From Craspedostauros australis (Eukaryota > Bacillariophyta > Bacillariophyceae > Mastogloiales > Achnanthaceae), in assembly GCA_026770025.1 (NCBI GenBank), contig JAMXDE010000006.1:806001-870000 (forward strand): DNA of 64,000 nucleotides. Reading direction: 5' to 3'. The translations under genes were made by a program, and so were the position numbers. The notes under the pieces are model-generated. The model saw nothing but the letters and a program-made list of their open reading frames with translations, made no database searches and was not told the DNA's origin. Below, piece after piece: positions 1-10,378 of this stretch (within the stretch, counting starts at the first letter, position 1; each line of letters opens with the position of its first letter).

Positions 1-472
1 CGATGAGGTCGTTCACCTCACCGTGGCACTGCGAGATCTGAATGTACTTCCAAAGCCTCCTCGAATGAAACGTCTGAATGAACGCATCGACGACGTCTGT
101 GTGCACTTGCACGTTGGCAAACGACATTGCGTCGTCCACGATGGCATTCGCACCACTGCTGTTGCCGTTGCTGTTGCTGTTGCTGTTATTAGGAGTAGGA
201 TTTGTGGGCTCCACCGGCTCCGCTTGCTCACCACGATCCCCATGCGCGCCGATGGACTGAGACTGTGCTCCTGCAACCACCTCCTGCGCGCTGCGCTTCA
301 AGTGTTCATCTTCACTGGCGCGATCATCTCGCTGCTTGTTTCTGTTCCGCACATCCTCCAGGGTCTGAAGCACCATGTCGTGATCCATGGAGGATCCGGA
401 GATCTTGCGCGTGTTGCACCCATCCGGTTCGTGGGCGCTGTCTGATTTCCACAGCAACAGTTTCGAATTCAT
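1..472 (-). CDS. Hypothetical protein, 5' part only; runs off left edge
   Basis: An open minus-strand frame starts at ATG 472 and stays open for 157 codons to the window edge; the first upstream in-frame stop lies about 35 bases before the ATG. The start reads MNSKLLLWKSDS. The middle is polar and charged, with an Asn/Ser run near residues 90-105 encoded by an imperfect trinucleotide tract. The last 40 residues look more ordered (DDAMSFANVQVHTDVVDAFI and following). I do not recognise a family. The reading is preferred over the overlapping plus-strand frames because of its composition and because it is open to the edge. It may end at a splice site beyond the window. Confidence 0.5.
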   Translation of the reverse strand, partial: MNSKLLLWKSDSAHEPDGCNTRKISGSSMDHDMVLQTLEDVRNRNKQRDDRASEDEHLKRSAQEVVAGAQSQSIGAHGDRGEQAEPVEPTNPTPNNSNSNSNGNSSGANAIVDDAMSFANVQVHTDVVDAFIQTFHSRRLWKYIQISQCHGEVNDLI

Positions 473-1328
473 CTCGGCCGTTACACCTGGACTGGCTGTC
501 CCTCTAGAGTAGAGTATCTATTCTAGGTTTGTGTGTCGTTTCGGGAAACTGCTTTCGGGTTTCAGGAAGTCTCTATTGTTGGATGAAGATGAAGATGGAG
601 GTGGAGGTGGATGCAGAGGTCATTCAGGTTTCGTCCATCTCTCGAAAGCATGGATGACTGGGAGAACAAGCGCAACGACAAATCATGATACTCCAAATAC
701 GGTTCCATTTGTGGTAGGCGGATTCGCGAAGTGATATTTGGTGAGACTGTAGCGATAATGGAGGTGGTTGTAAGGGTCATAATTTCATAACCCGTCAGCC
801 TCGTTCACCCCGATTTCAAGTCACGACCATCAGTCCCGTATCCAAATCTGCCCCCAAGACTAAATCAGTGCCCGTCAATCCATTGATTCCTTCCATGCAT
901 CACCATTTCTCTGCACGGCCACTTTCGTCGTATCACCCCGTTCAGGATTGTCATGTCATCATTTGCGGATTGTTAAGATAAGCATTATGTACATCCTATT
1001 ATATTGTGGAGAGTATAGTATACTTCTCATACCATAGGATGAGTCACTGTGCTCCATTGTATTCTATAATATTATGCTGCATAGTATTCGCAAGTGTTGC
1101 TGTTGCCGTGAATAATAACAACTCAAGGATTACATTAGAAATGTGCTATAAGGCTTTACCCTCGCCGCTGCAAGCCCCGTAGGGCCGTGTTTTGAGCGAG
1201 CTGTTGTGTGTCGTCTGCTATGAAAGCCCCAACCAAGCCGCCAACGCCCGCCTCTCGGCGTGCATTGACCGCGATCGTCGCCACGCTCTCACCGCCGCGT
1301 GAACGGCGATCATAGAGTTCACCCACTG

Positions 1329-1940
1329 TTACATTTGAATCTCGGTGCCGTGTTCGATATGTCGGCCCTCATGGAACAAACGCATCTCCGCTTCGGTCAT
1401 ATCCTGACTCGCATCCTGGATCATTCGGCGGACCTTGCGTCGCAGGTCCTGGACCGAGGGGTGCATCTCTTCGTCATGCACTTTGGCATTCCGCGCCAGC
1501 CATACCTCCCACAGGATTCTCCAAATCCATCGTACGATCTCTCGGGCCCAAGCATTGGCATCTGAGTAACGACACTCATGCGTCATCATCCAGTGGGCCT
1601 GATGGAGAGCCCAGTCCTTGTGGATAAACCCCATTGTGAGGGGGTACCACCCGATGTTGCTTTGCACATCGTTGGATCGTGCATTCCTTCTCCGTCTCAC
1701 AAGACCGACCCGCATGCGCTGGACCAGCCTTGGGGCGGTCCCGATCTGAACCATGCGATCGATTAGGCCAGAAGTGGCCCCATCCCATGCTTCCTGATGC
1801 TCCGGGCAACGGAGAATGTGTTGAGTGGTCTCGTCACTGGCACAGAACTTGCATTTCGGCGACTGCAGTTGGCCTGTCTAATGAAGTTTGTGGTTGACGC
1901 CCACAAAGCCCGAGGCCCACTTGGAGATGAAACGCGTGGA
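1329..1940 (-). pseudogene. LINE reverse transcriptase C-terminal tail, decayed
   Basis: Reading the minus strand from about 1940 down: RFISKWASGFVGV, an in-frame stop (TAG), then a zinc-knuckle-like segment CKFCASDETTQHILRC (C-x2-C, later H-x4-C). The frame then stays open to 1329 and includes a Trp-rich segment with WRILWEVWLARNAKVHD. The order of an aligned 'ET..H...C' knuckle followed by a 'LWE.W..RN...H' helix is the usual tail of non-LTR retrotransposon polymerases as I know them in diatoms; that family link is from memory. No polymerase domain is left upstream, so this is a 5'-truncated, broken copy. Confidence 0.55.
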
Positions 1941-2685
1941 CCCACGGCTCATCTTGGATTGTCGCGCCGTCTTGTATGTACGCCAGTCGATCTGGCGAAG
2001 CTGCTGCTGCTGTTGCCGTGAATGTAGACGTGAACGTGTAGGGATGCCAAAAACAACCCTGTGCTACTTGACACAACACGCACAAGGGAGGAAACGCACA
2101 ACAGAGCCCAATCGTCCACAACATGAGGAATCAACACGACACTGAAGCTGTCACAACATCACTACCCACTCTGTTGGATACCATTGCAGTCTGATATCAA
2201 CCAACAATGATGGCATCATTCTCATCCACAGTGAGGACAAGCCATGTATTAGTGTTGTAAGAGCTATCTAAATATATCTAACCCTAATGGACAACATGCC
2301 ACATAGCTTGCTAAAATGTCATGTTGTCCAATTCAACATTGACAGGAATATGCTCGACCTCGCTGAATGGGGTCGTATGTTGACACATTCACAGCTTCAG
2401 TGTCGCACATCTCTTGCTGCTTCGCACATTCACAAATACATGTGTCTTGCCTAAGTGCAGTTTTCAACTGCCATATACCAGATGAATGTGTTTGTATGTA
2501 CGTATGTGTCGCTCCGTGCCATCTGCAGTTCATCTCCATACTACTCTCCAAGCGTCGTCGCTTTCCTGCTTCCCTCCGTCTTCCTTTCTCCATTGGCTGT
2601 GCTGCTGGTGTCCACTCCTTCATTCATTGAACGCTCCACGTACCTATCCCAACCATCGCAGCATTCAGCGCAATCGTTTGCTTGC

Positions 2686-3030
2686 CTATTGTCTCATTGT
2701 TAATGCTTTGATGATGCAAATGGCCATTGTAGCTTCCCACTCACACCTTCTTTGCTTCTGGGTATCGTTGATGTATTCCACATCTTCCTTTGCTTTCTTC
2801 TCAAGAGCCATCGCTTCGTATGTCAGGTTACAATTGTCATCCATAGTCCCTGTTTCACGAGAGTGCTCTTCCGTTGCCTCAACTTCAGCCTCTGCCATTC
2901 CATTGCTCCCTACGTCCTCCAAGATCTCTTCCGACCTTCCAACAAAGGCAGATCCTACCAGAAACGGTTCTAAAATTCTGACTTGGAAGCCAGATACTCC
3001 ATTGCAATGGCAGTGACATCGATGTAGTCA
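2686..3030 (-). CDS. Short unidentified open frame, charged and helical
   Basis: The minus strand is open from about 3030 to a TAG at 2686 (about 115 codons); the first ATG in frame is at 2898, giving 70 residues. The product is rich in Glu, Lys and Ala (for example AMALEKKAKEDVEYINDTQK) and would form a helix. The composition looks like protein rather than a chance frame, but there is no family match I can name, and it lies inside the inverted-repeat-bounded stretch. It may be a remnant of an element gene or the last exon of something upstream. Confidence 0.25.
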
Positions 3031-3831
3031 AACTTACAAAAGAGAATATATGATGGTCATGGTGGCGCCATGTCTCACGGATCTACAGGCAACGCTTCGA
3101 TGCCAGGCTATAGCAGTTATGCCAATCGATCGAACGATGGCCTGGTAAGCCCAATGAAGTCGTAGAACGCCATGGAGTCACCATACTCTCAAATCAAAGA
3201 CCTGAAAGATAATGCTTGATGATGGAAAATGCTTGAGCTGAGGTACCGACCCCTCCGCACACTTGTTGGCATAGTGTCGAGGATGCAGTGTGCCACAGCA
3301 CACATGAAGAGGCACTGCTGTGCAGCAAGATGCTTGAGAATGACAAAGATGACAGAAATCAAGGCAGCCTGGTGCCAGCGATGATACTGGAGGGTGGAAG
3401 TCATGATGGTGGGGGAAGATATGATCCGCCGGAGCTCATCAGATGATAAATACAGAGTTACACTAGGTGCATGTAAAGAAGGAGTTGAACTGCAACAGAG
3501 AGTTGCGATGCAATGGGTGGGCACGAATAATCAATTTGCAGTAGAGCACATCGGATCAATCTGGTGTGAGCACGAAGTTTTGCTCCGATGCAGCCGTTGA
3601 GAACGAATTTTGGACTACCACGACTCGTCAGAGAGATTATGAAATTATGAACGGTCTCCGAGGAGCGTTCATATTCGCGGACAATGAGTTCATAATTATT
3701 TCGATTGACGTTATGTGGACGTTGACCCCCAATTCAATGAGGAGCCGAAAGGTATCTTGTGCCCTAAATGAAGCGATATGATTGGCCGAGAGGCTCAGAT
3801 TATGAAATTATGACCCTTACAACCACCTCCA

Positions 3832-4793
3832 ATGTCATGGCGCGAAATGGTTGTTCGCCATTCGCCCAGACGCACGGATCCGTTCGACGTTCCTGTCATA
3901 ACTCGAACGGGACGCGGGTAGATCCAGTGAGGAACCCCAGCAAAGAGTTGGTGGAAACTCTCCAGAGTAAGATTCCATAATGTAACATAATACCACGTCA
4001 CACATACCAGTGTTGTTCGCTATTGCTGGGAGTTCATGCCTCGAGAGAGACAGAGTGTTTGTGTTTGTGTGATCATTGCCTACTCTACGCCAATTTATGT
4101 TACGACTGCCAAGCCTCGCTTGATGTGGGTGTCGGTTCGTCTGTTGTGTGACCTGCATGGAATGGCGGTCGATCATCCTTGTACGTTGGTTCCGCCTATT
4201 TCGTTCGTCACCTTTCGATACTCTTGATCTCAGTGCCCACGATGGTGTGGTTTGGTCGCAGCAAGCGATTGGGGAGTGTCGGGACAGGCACTGGTGCACA
4301 GATTCGTCGACGACATTGGCTTTGTTCATCTCAACGCGTCGATGTCGCTGTTGTTGTGAGAGCGACGCAAGGCTGGAAATAACCTCTGTGCGTATCTCTC
4401 ATTGGGGGCTGTTGTCATTCTTGTGCCCTTCGAGTTCTTGTTTCGTTCCTCCTTTCGCAGGTTGATCTGTGTGTCCTTGTGCGTTGGCTTCTGCGAGTCT
4501 TGGTGGAGCACCACCATCCTCTCTACTCGTTCGGTCGTCTCACGATGCGCCTGATTTGTCCTCTTGTTTCTTCGTATTTGAATCTATAATATGAACAACC
4601 TGGATCTTGTGGTCCAAATGTCTCTGGTCATCGAAGGTCGTGCCAACAAATGTCGTGCTCGCTCATTGTGGATGTGAACTACTTGGAGTGCAAGCACGAG
4701 GTCTGTATGGTACATGGATAGAAAGGGTGTGGCTTTGTCCCTTGAGGCTACGATGTGATTTGGCGATGTGCTGGTTGACAGAAATGCAGCACT
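3832..4793. other. Stretch without a recognised gene
   Basis: Between the right arm of the inverted repeat and the 3' end of the next minus-strand gene. Several short frames are open on both strands, but none has protein-like composition or a motif. I see nothing else in it. Confidence 0.3.
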
Positions 4794-5187
4794 TCAATAG
4801 GGCGCCGCTCTTGTTGGTGCAGCGGAGGAGACGTTTCTTTTGTGTGGAGTGCTCGCACCATGGTGCCTCCATGTCTCTGTCGTGCTCAAACACACTGATG
4901 CATTGCCAAGGGCTTGGCTCTGGAGTTGATGGAATCGGTTCTGAAGACGACATGAAACGTTGCTGTTTCCGTGGTACTCTTCGAAGGCATGGGCGACGCA
5001 GGCGTAGGCGTTGGATGGTGCTGGTGCGTGCGAGTGACAGTTGTTGAAGTCATCGTCCAGAATCTTGCATATCTCGATCAAGGCCTCGATGCATCCGTCG
5101 AGCATGTTCTCATCATCATCGTAGTTGATGTTGGTGTTGGCGCGACGAAAGAGCTGCACATTGTTGCAACCATAGTTCATGTTGCTG

Positions 5188-5226
<39 letters not shown>

Positions 5227-5678
5227 GCCGCGATGGATTCTCGCTCAAAGATGCGATCGACGATTCGAAGTAACGTTTTGACGCTCAACCGCCTGTCTCG
5301 TAGTCGGTTGAGGAGGGCATCATCCGGCGAACAGCTTGCGCTGTATTCATCGATGCCGAAGAAGTATGACTCGATGAGCTCATCGGTGGAATGATCCTGT
5401 TGGATCTTCTTCTGCGCACGTTGGAGTTGGAGATCGAGAGAAGCCTGCTCGGCCTGTCGTCGAAGCATCTTGGCCTTCTCCAAGTGTTGCTGGGCTGCGT
5501 TGTGCAGGTCGCTGTCGACACTAGTTCCTTGATGCACTGTGTTGCAGTTGGGCCCCAGCTGCTGCTGCTGTTTGTTTGCAACGAACGCATGTGATGGCCC
5601 GAAGGACTCAACAGTCGATTGGCTCATCATGACGGTCGTGAGCATGGCGGCGAGGCAGACGGAATCGATTTTCATCAT
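4794..5678 (-). CDS. Plastid-targeted or secreted hypothetical protein, 294 aa
   Basis: ATG at 5678 gives MMKIDSVCLAAMLTTVMMSQ, a signal peptide followed by STVESFGPSHAF, which resembles the diatom plastid-import cleavage site (…AF). Residues about 65-95 form an amphipathic helix (LEKAKMLRRQAEQASLDLQL) of a type frequent in diatom plastid proteins of unknown role. A second ordered part (residues about 100-150) follows, then a Ser/Asn run coded by a CTG/GTT microsatellite (plus positions 5181-5225). The C-terminal 80 residues are Cys/His-rich and less conserved-looking, so an unspliced intron near the end is possible. No enzyme motif is visible. Import to the plastid is inferred from the N-terminus only. 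Confidence 0.6.
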
Positions 5679-5782
5679 GGTCGTTATTGGTTCTTGCGTC
5701 CTATTCGATGCTTAGCTTTGGTCTGCACTTTTGTTGTGAGTTGGTTGTGGATTGATTGGCTTTGAATTGCCACAGCATCAAA

Positions 5783-6235
5783 TTATGAGGAGTGGACTTG
5801 TTGTCTGTTCCTCGTCCATCCGTTGCTCTCTTGACTTCGTCGTTTGGTTGGCCTCGTTGGAAGAAATGGAAGGGGATGGCGTGGCGCTTCTACACGATGA
5901 AGTCGTTCTCGTTCTTCCACCTGTGGTGCATTTATCGTCGTTTCCAGCCATAAGTCTCCATCGGTCATTTTGTCGCAAGAGTTCGTGAACCGCCCTTGAC
6001 ATGCGCAGGATTTATTGGCCGTTCGCTTTGTTCACTAGACATTGTGCACGTTGGATCTGTCGTGATCGTGAGTTGACAATTCACAACCTCTACCTTTCCA
6101 TCCCTCATGGGAGATTCGAGCACTGCGTTTGACGCCACCAGACGAGGATGCCAGACAGCGTGATGGGCAAGCACGAGTATGTACGAGCACGACCATGAGG
6201 CACACAACCACGATCTGTGGCAGCGTCAAAGACAT
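5783..6235 (-). CDS. Possible two-exon small secreted protein, 117 aa
   Basis: ATG at 6235 begins a strong signal-peptide-like sequence (MSLTLPQIVVVCLMVVLV, then HTRACPSRC). The frame meets a good donor (G|GTAGAG) at 6094/6093. An acceptor (TCAAG|G) at 5995/5994 gives a 99-nt intron, common in diatoms, and restores phase exactly: exon 6235-6094 (142 nt) and exon 5994-5783 (212 nt) make 117 codons plus stop. The mature part is basic, with no domain I know. Without splicing the frame would end about 20 codons after the donor. Composition is only moderately protein-like; transcript data would decide. Confidence 0.3.
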
Positions 6236-7480
6236 CACTCCTTGGTTTCTCAGACAAAGGCATAGCTTGCCCATAAATGAGCGCATTGGATTTGTCTTTC
6301 GTTTGGGGTATCCGATCGTGGCTGAAGTACCACTTTCGGAATTGGTCCGGGAATCGATGAGCTCGAAACGAATCGTGAATTCGAATGAGATGCTGGCATC
6401 CCAAGAGTAATCGAAACAGCTCTGGGTATCGTACAAGCATTGGTAGTCGTGGTCGGAGTTGACACTGGTGGTCGGGAGGGGGCTGGAGTGATGGCAACTC
6501 TCTGTTTTGGCCACTCCGCCTCTCCCTCCCTCTCTCGCCTCCCCTTCCTTAGGGCACGAGCCATCTCCATCATTTGCCCACCTTGGGAGGCGACGACAAC
6601 AGGTTGGAGGAATCCAAAGATTCTGCTGTGCGATTGAGGCGATGTAAGAGATCCGAGCTCGATCCAAGCCACAACAGCGCGCGCCACAAGACCAGACCGA
6701 CAGTGAAAGCATGATCCACGAGTACTAACACGAGCACGGCTACATGTCACGCACGCGCAGTTCCAACGTTATGGCACATACGTGTCAACACATTACCAGT
6801 CCGTGGTTGGTCATGCTCTGATCATGCTTCGCAGAGGCTCCGAACACAACCTGGGAGACTGTCCTTCACTCATGCTTGCACGTAGAAGTCTGTCTGATAT
6901 TTCTGTTCACGAACTGTCGAACATTTCTCCGCAAGTTTTCCGTGCCGTCGCCTCTCGTGAATGAAATTGCTCCGAGCCACGGAGTATCTCCAGTCTTGCG
7001 AATCAGACAAACAAATAGTACGTAACTAGATTCAAATAGGATCCGCGGCAATACCATATTACACGTTAATCCATGTCTATTCAACAAATTCAATCCAAAC
7101 AAACTGAAATGCAGCAACCTATTTCATTTTCGCCAGTTGAATTTACGAATCGCACCAAGAGTGCTTCCACGAACCAAGGGCTATTCGTACTGAATTAGAT
7201 TCAAACACTGAGTCGTGACTTGCATTGCACGCACACAAGTTCGAGACGCCGAAGACGCAACGAAATCAAACACTGCAAAACACAAGGCAGGTCTTGGTCG
7301 TGGGACTTGGGAACAACCTCACGCTCTTGTGGGGGACCTCTCACAGAACAAAGAGAGGCGAAAGCGCGTTGAGGAGAAGAAGACTGAGGTGATACTCTGC
7401 GCAGAGGCTGAATCCAAGTCTTCATAAAATTCGCTTCTTCCCAACAAGTTTGAGAGTAGAAGCACCAGATCTCAAGACAC
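6236..7480. other. Intergenic stretch
   Basis: No gene recognised. It lies between two divergently transcribed units (minus-strand genes to the left, a plus-strand gene from 7542), so it should hold their promoters. No TATA-like or other site is distinct enough to call. Confidence 0.3.
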
Positions 7481-7524
7481 CAACCAACAAGCAACCAACA
7501 AGCAACCAACAAGCAACCAACAAG
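7481..7524 (+). repeat. Four tandem 11-bp units in the 5' leader
   Basis: CAACCAACAAG is repeated four times without change, ending 17 bases before the ATG at 7542. It probably lies in the untranslated leader of the next gene. Confidence 0.8.
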
Positions 7525-7541
7525 CAACCACATACACAATA

Positions 7542-10103
7542 ATGGCATTGACAGACAACAGGTCGGGCGATGGCGACGATGCCTCGGAATTCGTGGTAGT
7601 GGACGAACCCTCTGCCGTTGCGGATGTCGCAGCGGCTGTACCCACGTCTGTACCTGCCACTGCACCCACCGCAGTACCCACTTCTGTACCCACCGCAGTA
7701 CCCACCGCTGACACAACAGCGGAGGTGGCCCCGGCTTGTGCTGCAGCCGCCCGACTGGCAGCAGCCACGACGCAGGTCACGGAGGCGACGGACGTCACAG
7801 AAATCACAGCCAAGGAGGCAGCCATGGCGACGGACGCCACAGCGGAGGCTTGCGCGGTGGCAACTGCCACGGTTCCGTCGATGGACTCCGCGAGGGCAGC
7901 TTCCAACATTTCGGACATCTCCGATGGCGCAAATGCGGATGAGGGTGCGGCCTTGCCGGCAGAGAGCCAAGATCCGAACCCAACTGCAGATGAAAACAAC
8001 GACACGGCGCCCACACCCGCGGCTGCGTCTGCATTAACCTCCACCGCAAATGACGACGAAACCGGAGCCGAGTCTGGAGAATCTCTCATCGGAAGGCACG
8101 TCAAGACGGACTACGGAATCGGCAAGGTGGTCAACTACCGCGCTTCGGACGGCATGTACATCGTCACCTTGGAAGATGGTGAGAACGTTTCCGACCGACC
8201 AATGCCACTCACGCCCGTGGCCTTGGCTGCGCAGGCGGAGGATTCGTCCGTATCGGTGGCGTCGTCAACATCAATGGCGTCGTCAACATCAATGGCGTCG
8301 TCCGCGTCTGCGTCCGCGTCTACGTCGACATTGTCGGCCCCCAACGATGCACCTGCCTCTCGCACGGTCCGAACCAAGAAGGTCGTGCCGCTCACCATCC
8401 AGGAGGAGGCAGAATGGGCCAAGAAATCCGCCATGGATCTCAACATCGCGTACCAATCCCTCGAGAAGATGCGAAAGCTCAATCTGGAACTCGAGTGCTC
8501 CGAACTCGGCGTGTACAACGTGGATCACAAGCACTGCACCACGTGCCAGCTCACCAACGTGCACAAGCAGAGCTACTTTCCCAAGCTTCAGAAGTTCGTC
8601 GACGACAGCAAGAACGCAGACACAACCAAGTTCCCGAGGCTCCAGCGATGGTGGTCATCGTCGACGACGCAGGAGCAGAAGGCCAAGAAGACCGTCGTCC
8701 TCCCTCGCATCCAAAACCTCCTCGAGGATCGCAAGCGCTCGTCCACGGAACCCTGCCTGATCTGCGCCGCGCCCTGCTGCTCCAACCACTCCTCGGCCAG
8801 CTTTCGCAAGGAGGGCATCACGCTTTGCAACAACTGCGAGCGCTTCTTCGAGCTTGACTTCATCGTGGACTGCGTATCCTCGCCGGACCCCGCCCTGCGT
8901 GCCAAGCACATCGATCACATGGTGGATCTGTACGACCGCTGTCTCCTCCTGCTCAAGTACTCCTCGCAGTACATCGAGCCCATTGCGCGCTCTTTGGAAT
9001 CGCGCAAGGAGCAGCAGAACAAGGTGGGGCTCGGCAGCAGCAGCGTCGGCATCCTCTCCGGTTTCCTGGGAGTTGCCGCGGCCGCCACCATCTTGACACC
9101 GGCCGGTCCACCCCTCCTCATCGCGTCGCTGTTCTTCGGCGGCGGAGCGACGGCCGTCCAGACTGGAAACGACGCCATGAACTACTTCTCCGAACCGCGC
9201 AAGCTGGCAGATCGCATCATCGCCCTGCACGGCATGTTGAAATCGGTCCTCCGCGTCACCAGCACCCTGCGCGACGCCATGCTCAGAGATCATATCCGCA
9301 CGGATGCCTACGCCGTGGGCGGAGCAGACGCGAAGCTCACGCCCGAGGAGCTGCAGAAGGCCATCGAAAACAACAAGGCCGGGGTTTTGGCAGGCGCGAA
9401 CGTCGGACGCAGCGTCACGCTGGGCACCGCAGCAGCAGCAGGCGGGTCGGTCGCTACTGCGGAGGCCGGCGTCATTGGTGCCAGAGCATCCACGGCGCTG
9501 TCACGAGCAGGCACGGCGGCTGCCCGGACCGTGCGGTTTGCGAGGTTCGCTGGTGGCGCACTCAGCGCTGCCGTGCTCGTCATGGAGGCCAACGCCATCC
9601 ACTCCACGTTGCAATCCATCCAGGCCGGCAATCCTTGCGACAAGGCCGACACGATTCGCTCCATCAAGAAGGACATCGAGGAAGATAAGCTGCCCAGCAC
9701 GTCCGACCTGGACGAGGAATGCCAGACGTACCTGGCCGCCCTGGAAGGACGTTCGCAAGGGCCATTCGAGGTTCCAGCATCCGAGTCGGCCACCGTCCCC
9801 ATCGCCCAGCCGGTCGGCGGGGTCATCGAGGCGCCCATCCCAGTCGCAAACGCAGAGCCGGATATCTTGATCCCGGTCATGACGCTGCCGGTCGGAGGTG
9901 CTGCTGCTGCGGTTCCGGAGGCTACCGCGGTGGTCAACACGCCTCGCGAAGTAGCCGCGCGAGCACCACCTGCAGCCGCTCCACAGCAACCATCATTGCT
10001 TCAAAGGATCCGCGACCGTCAAGGGCTGTCCAATGACTCGAACGAGGCCAATGCCGTGGCGGAAGTCAGCGAGCAGACGGCGGCCCTCGACCTGACGGCT
10101 TGA
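7542..10103 (+). CDS. Zinc-binding, apolipoprotein-L-like membrane protein, 853 aa
   Basis: Single open frame with good codon use. Residues 1-180 are low-complexity Ala/Thr/Pro/Val (including V-P-T repeats). Residues 183-213 (GRHVKTDYGIGKVV…) form a small SH3/Tudor-like barrel motif. Cysteines at 332 and 335 and from 405 to 444 (CLIC, CC, CNNC and others) look zinc-binding. Residues 495-545 form a Gly/Ala-rich hydrophobic hairpin (SVGILSGFLGVAAAATILTP), and 612-720 hold a second hydrophobic stretch followed by a charged helix. The hairpin, 'LSA..LV.…' segment and trailing helix match the layout of the apolipoprotein L family, whose members insert into membranes as colicin-like pores. The fit is by pattern, not search. 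The C-terminus is Pro/Ala-rich. Convergent with the next gene, 275 bases apart. Confidence 0.75.
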   Translation: MALTDNRSGDGDDASEFVVVDEPSAVADVAAAVPTSVPATAPTAVPTSVPTAVPTADTTAEVAPACAAAARLAAATTQVTEATDVTEITAKEAAMATDATAEACAVATATVPSMDSARAASNISDISDGANADEGAALPAESQDPNPTADENNDTAPTPAAASALTSTANDDETGAESGESLIGRHVKTDYGIGKVVNYRASDGMYIVTLEDGENVSDRPMPLTPVALAAQAEDSSVSVASSTSMASSTSMASSASASASTSTLSAPNDAPASRTVRTKKVVPLTIQEEAEWAKKSAMDLNIAYQSLEKMRKLNLELECSELGVYNVDHKHCTTCQLTNVHKQSYFPKLQKFVDDSKNADTTKFPRLQRWWSSSTTQEQKAKKTVVLPRIQNLLEDRKRSSTEPCLICAAPCCSNHSSASFRKEGITLCNNCERFFELDFIVDCVSSPDPALRAKHIDHMVDLYDRCLLLLKYSSQYIEPIARSLESRKEQQNKVGLGSSSVGILSGFLGVAAAATILTPAGPPLLIASLFFGGGATAVQTGNDAMNYFSEPRKLADRIIALHGMLKSVLRVTSTLRDAMLRDHIRTDAYAVGGADAKLTPEELQKAIENNKAGVLAGANVGRSVTLGTAAAAGGSVATAEAGVIGARASTALSRAGTAAARTVRFARFAGGALSAAVLVMEANAIHSTLQSIQAGNPCDKADTIRSIKKDIEEDKLPSTSDLDEECQTYLAALEGRSQGPFEVPASESATVPIAQPVGGVIEAPIPVANAEPDILIPVMTLPVGGAAAAVPEATAVVNTPREVAARAPPAAAPQQPSLLQRIRDRQGLSNDSNEANAVAEVSEQTAALDLTA

Positions 10104-10378
10104 TCGCTGATAACGACAGCCGAGATGGATGATACGTACGTATCGTTGGAGTTCCATATTGTATACTCATACACACCATATGATGGCATGACCACCCATA
10201 CTTGATAGAGACTAATGCATATATAGTACCGATAATCTCGCAGATTAATGACAGATGACGTGTATGTATCATTTCTAGTTTTATGCACAATGGCGGTTTC
10301 CCGAGACGAGCGCGTGATGAAATACGCTTCGTATCTTATCCACCATGCGTTTTGGCGAGCTGCTTGACGCTGCTTGCG

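Larger units (their letters stand above)
759..3831. mobile_element. Possible mobile element bounded by a 32-bp inverted repeat
   Basis: Positions 759-790 and 3800-3831 are perfect inverted copies of each other over 32 bases (outer end TGGAGGTGGTTG, inner end with TCATAATTTCATAA). A shorter copy of the inner motif lies at 3637-3650 and related pieces near 3690, so the right end has repeated subterminal motifs. No target-site duplication is visible at the outer ends. The interior holds a LINE reverse-transcriptase tail and a 118-codon open frame, both on the minus strand, and otherwise AT-rich sequence without recognisable genes. Read as a TIR element or as a fossil repeat pair; class unknown. 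Confidence 0.4.

Noticed and set aside
4607-5047. 146-codon plus-strand frame
   Set aside because: Partly antisense to the plastid-targeted gene and without protein-like composition; the minus-strand gene explains the openness.
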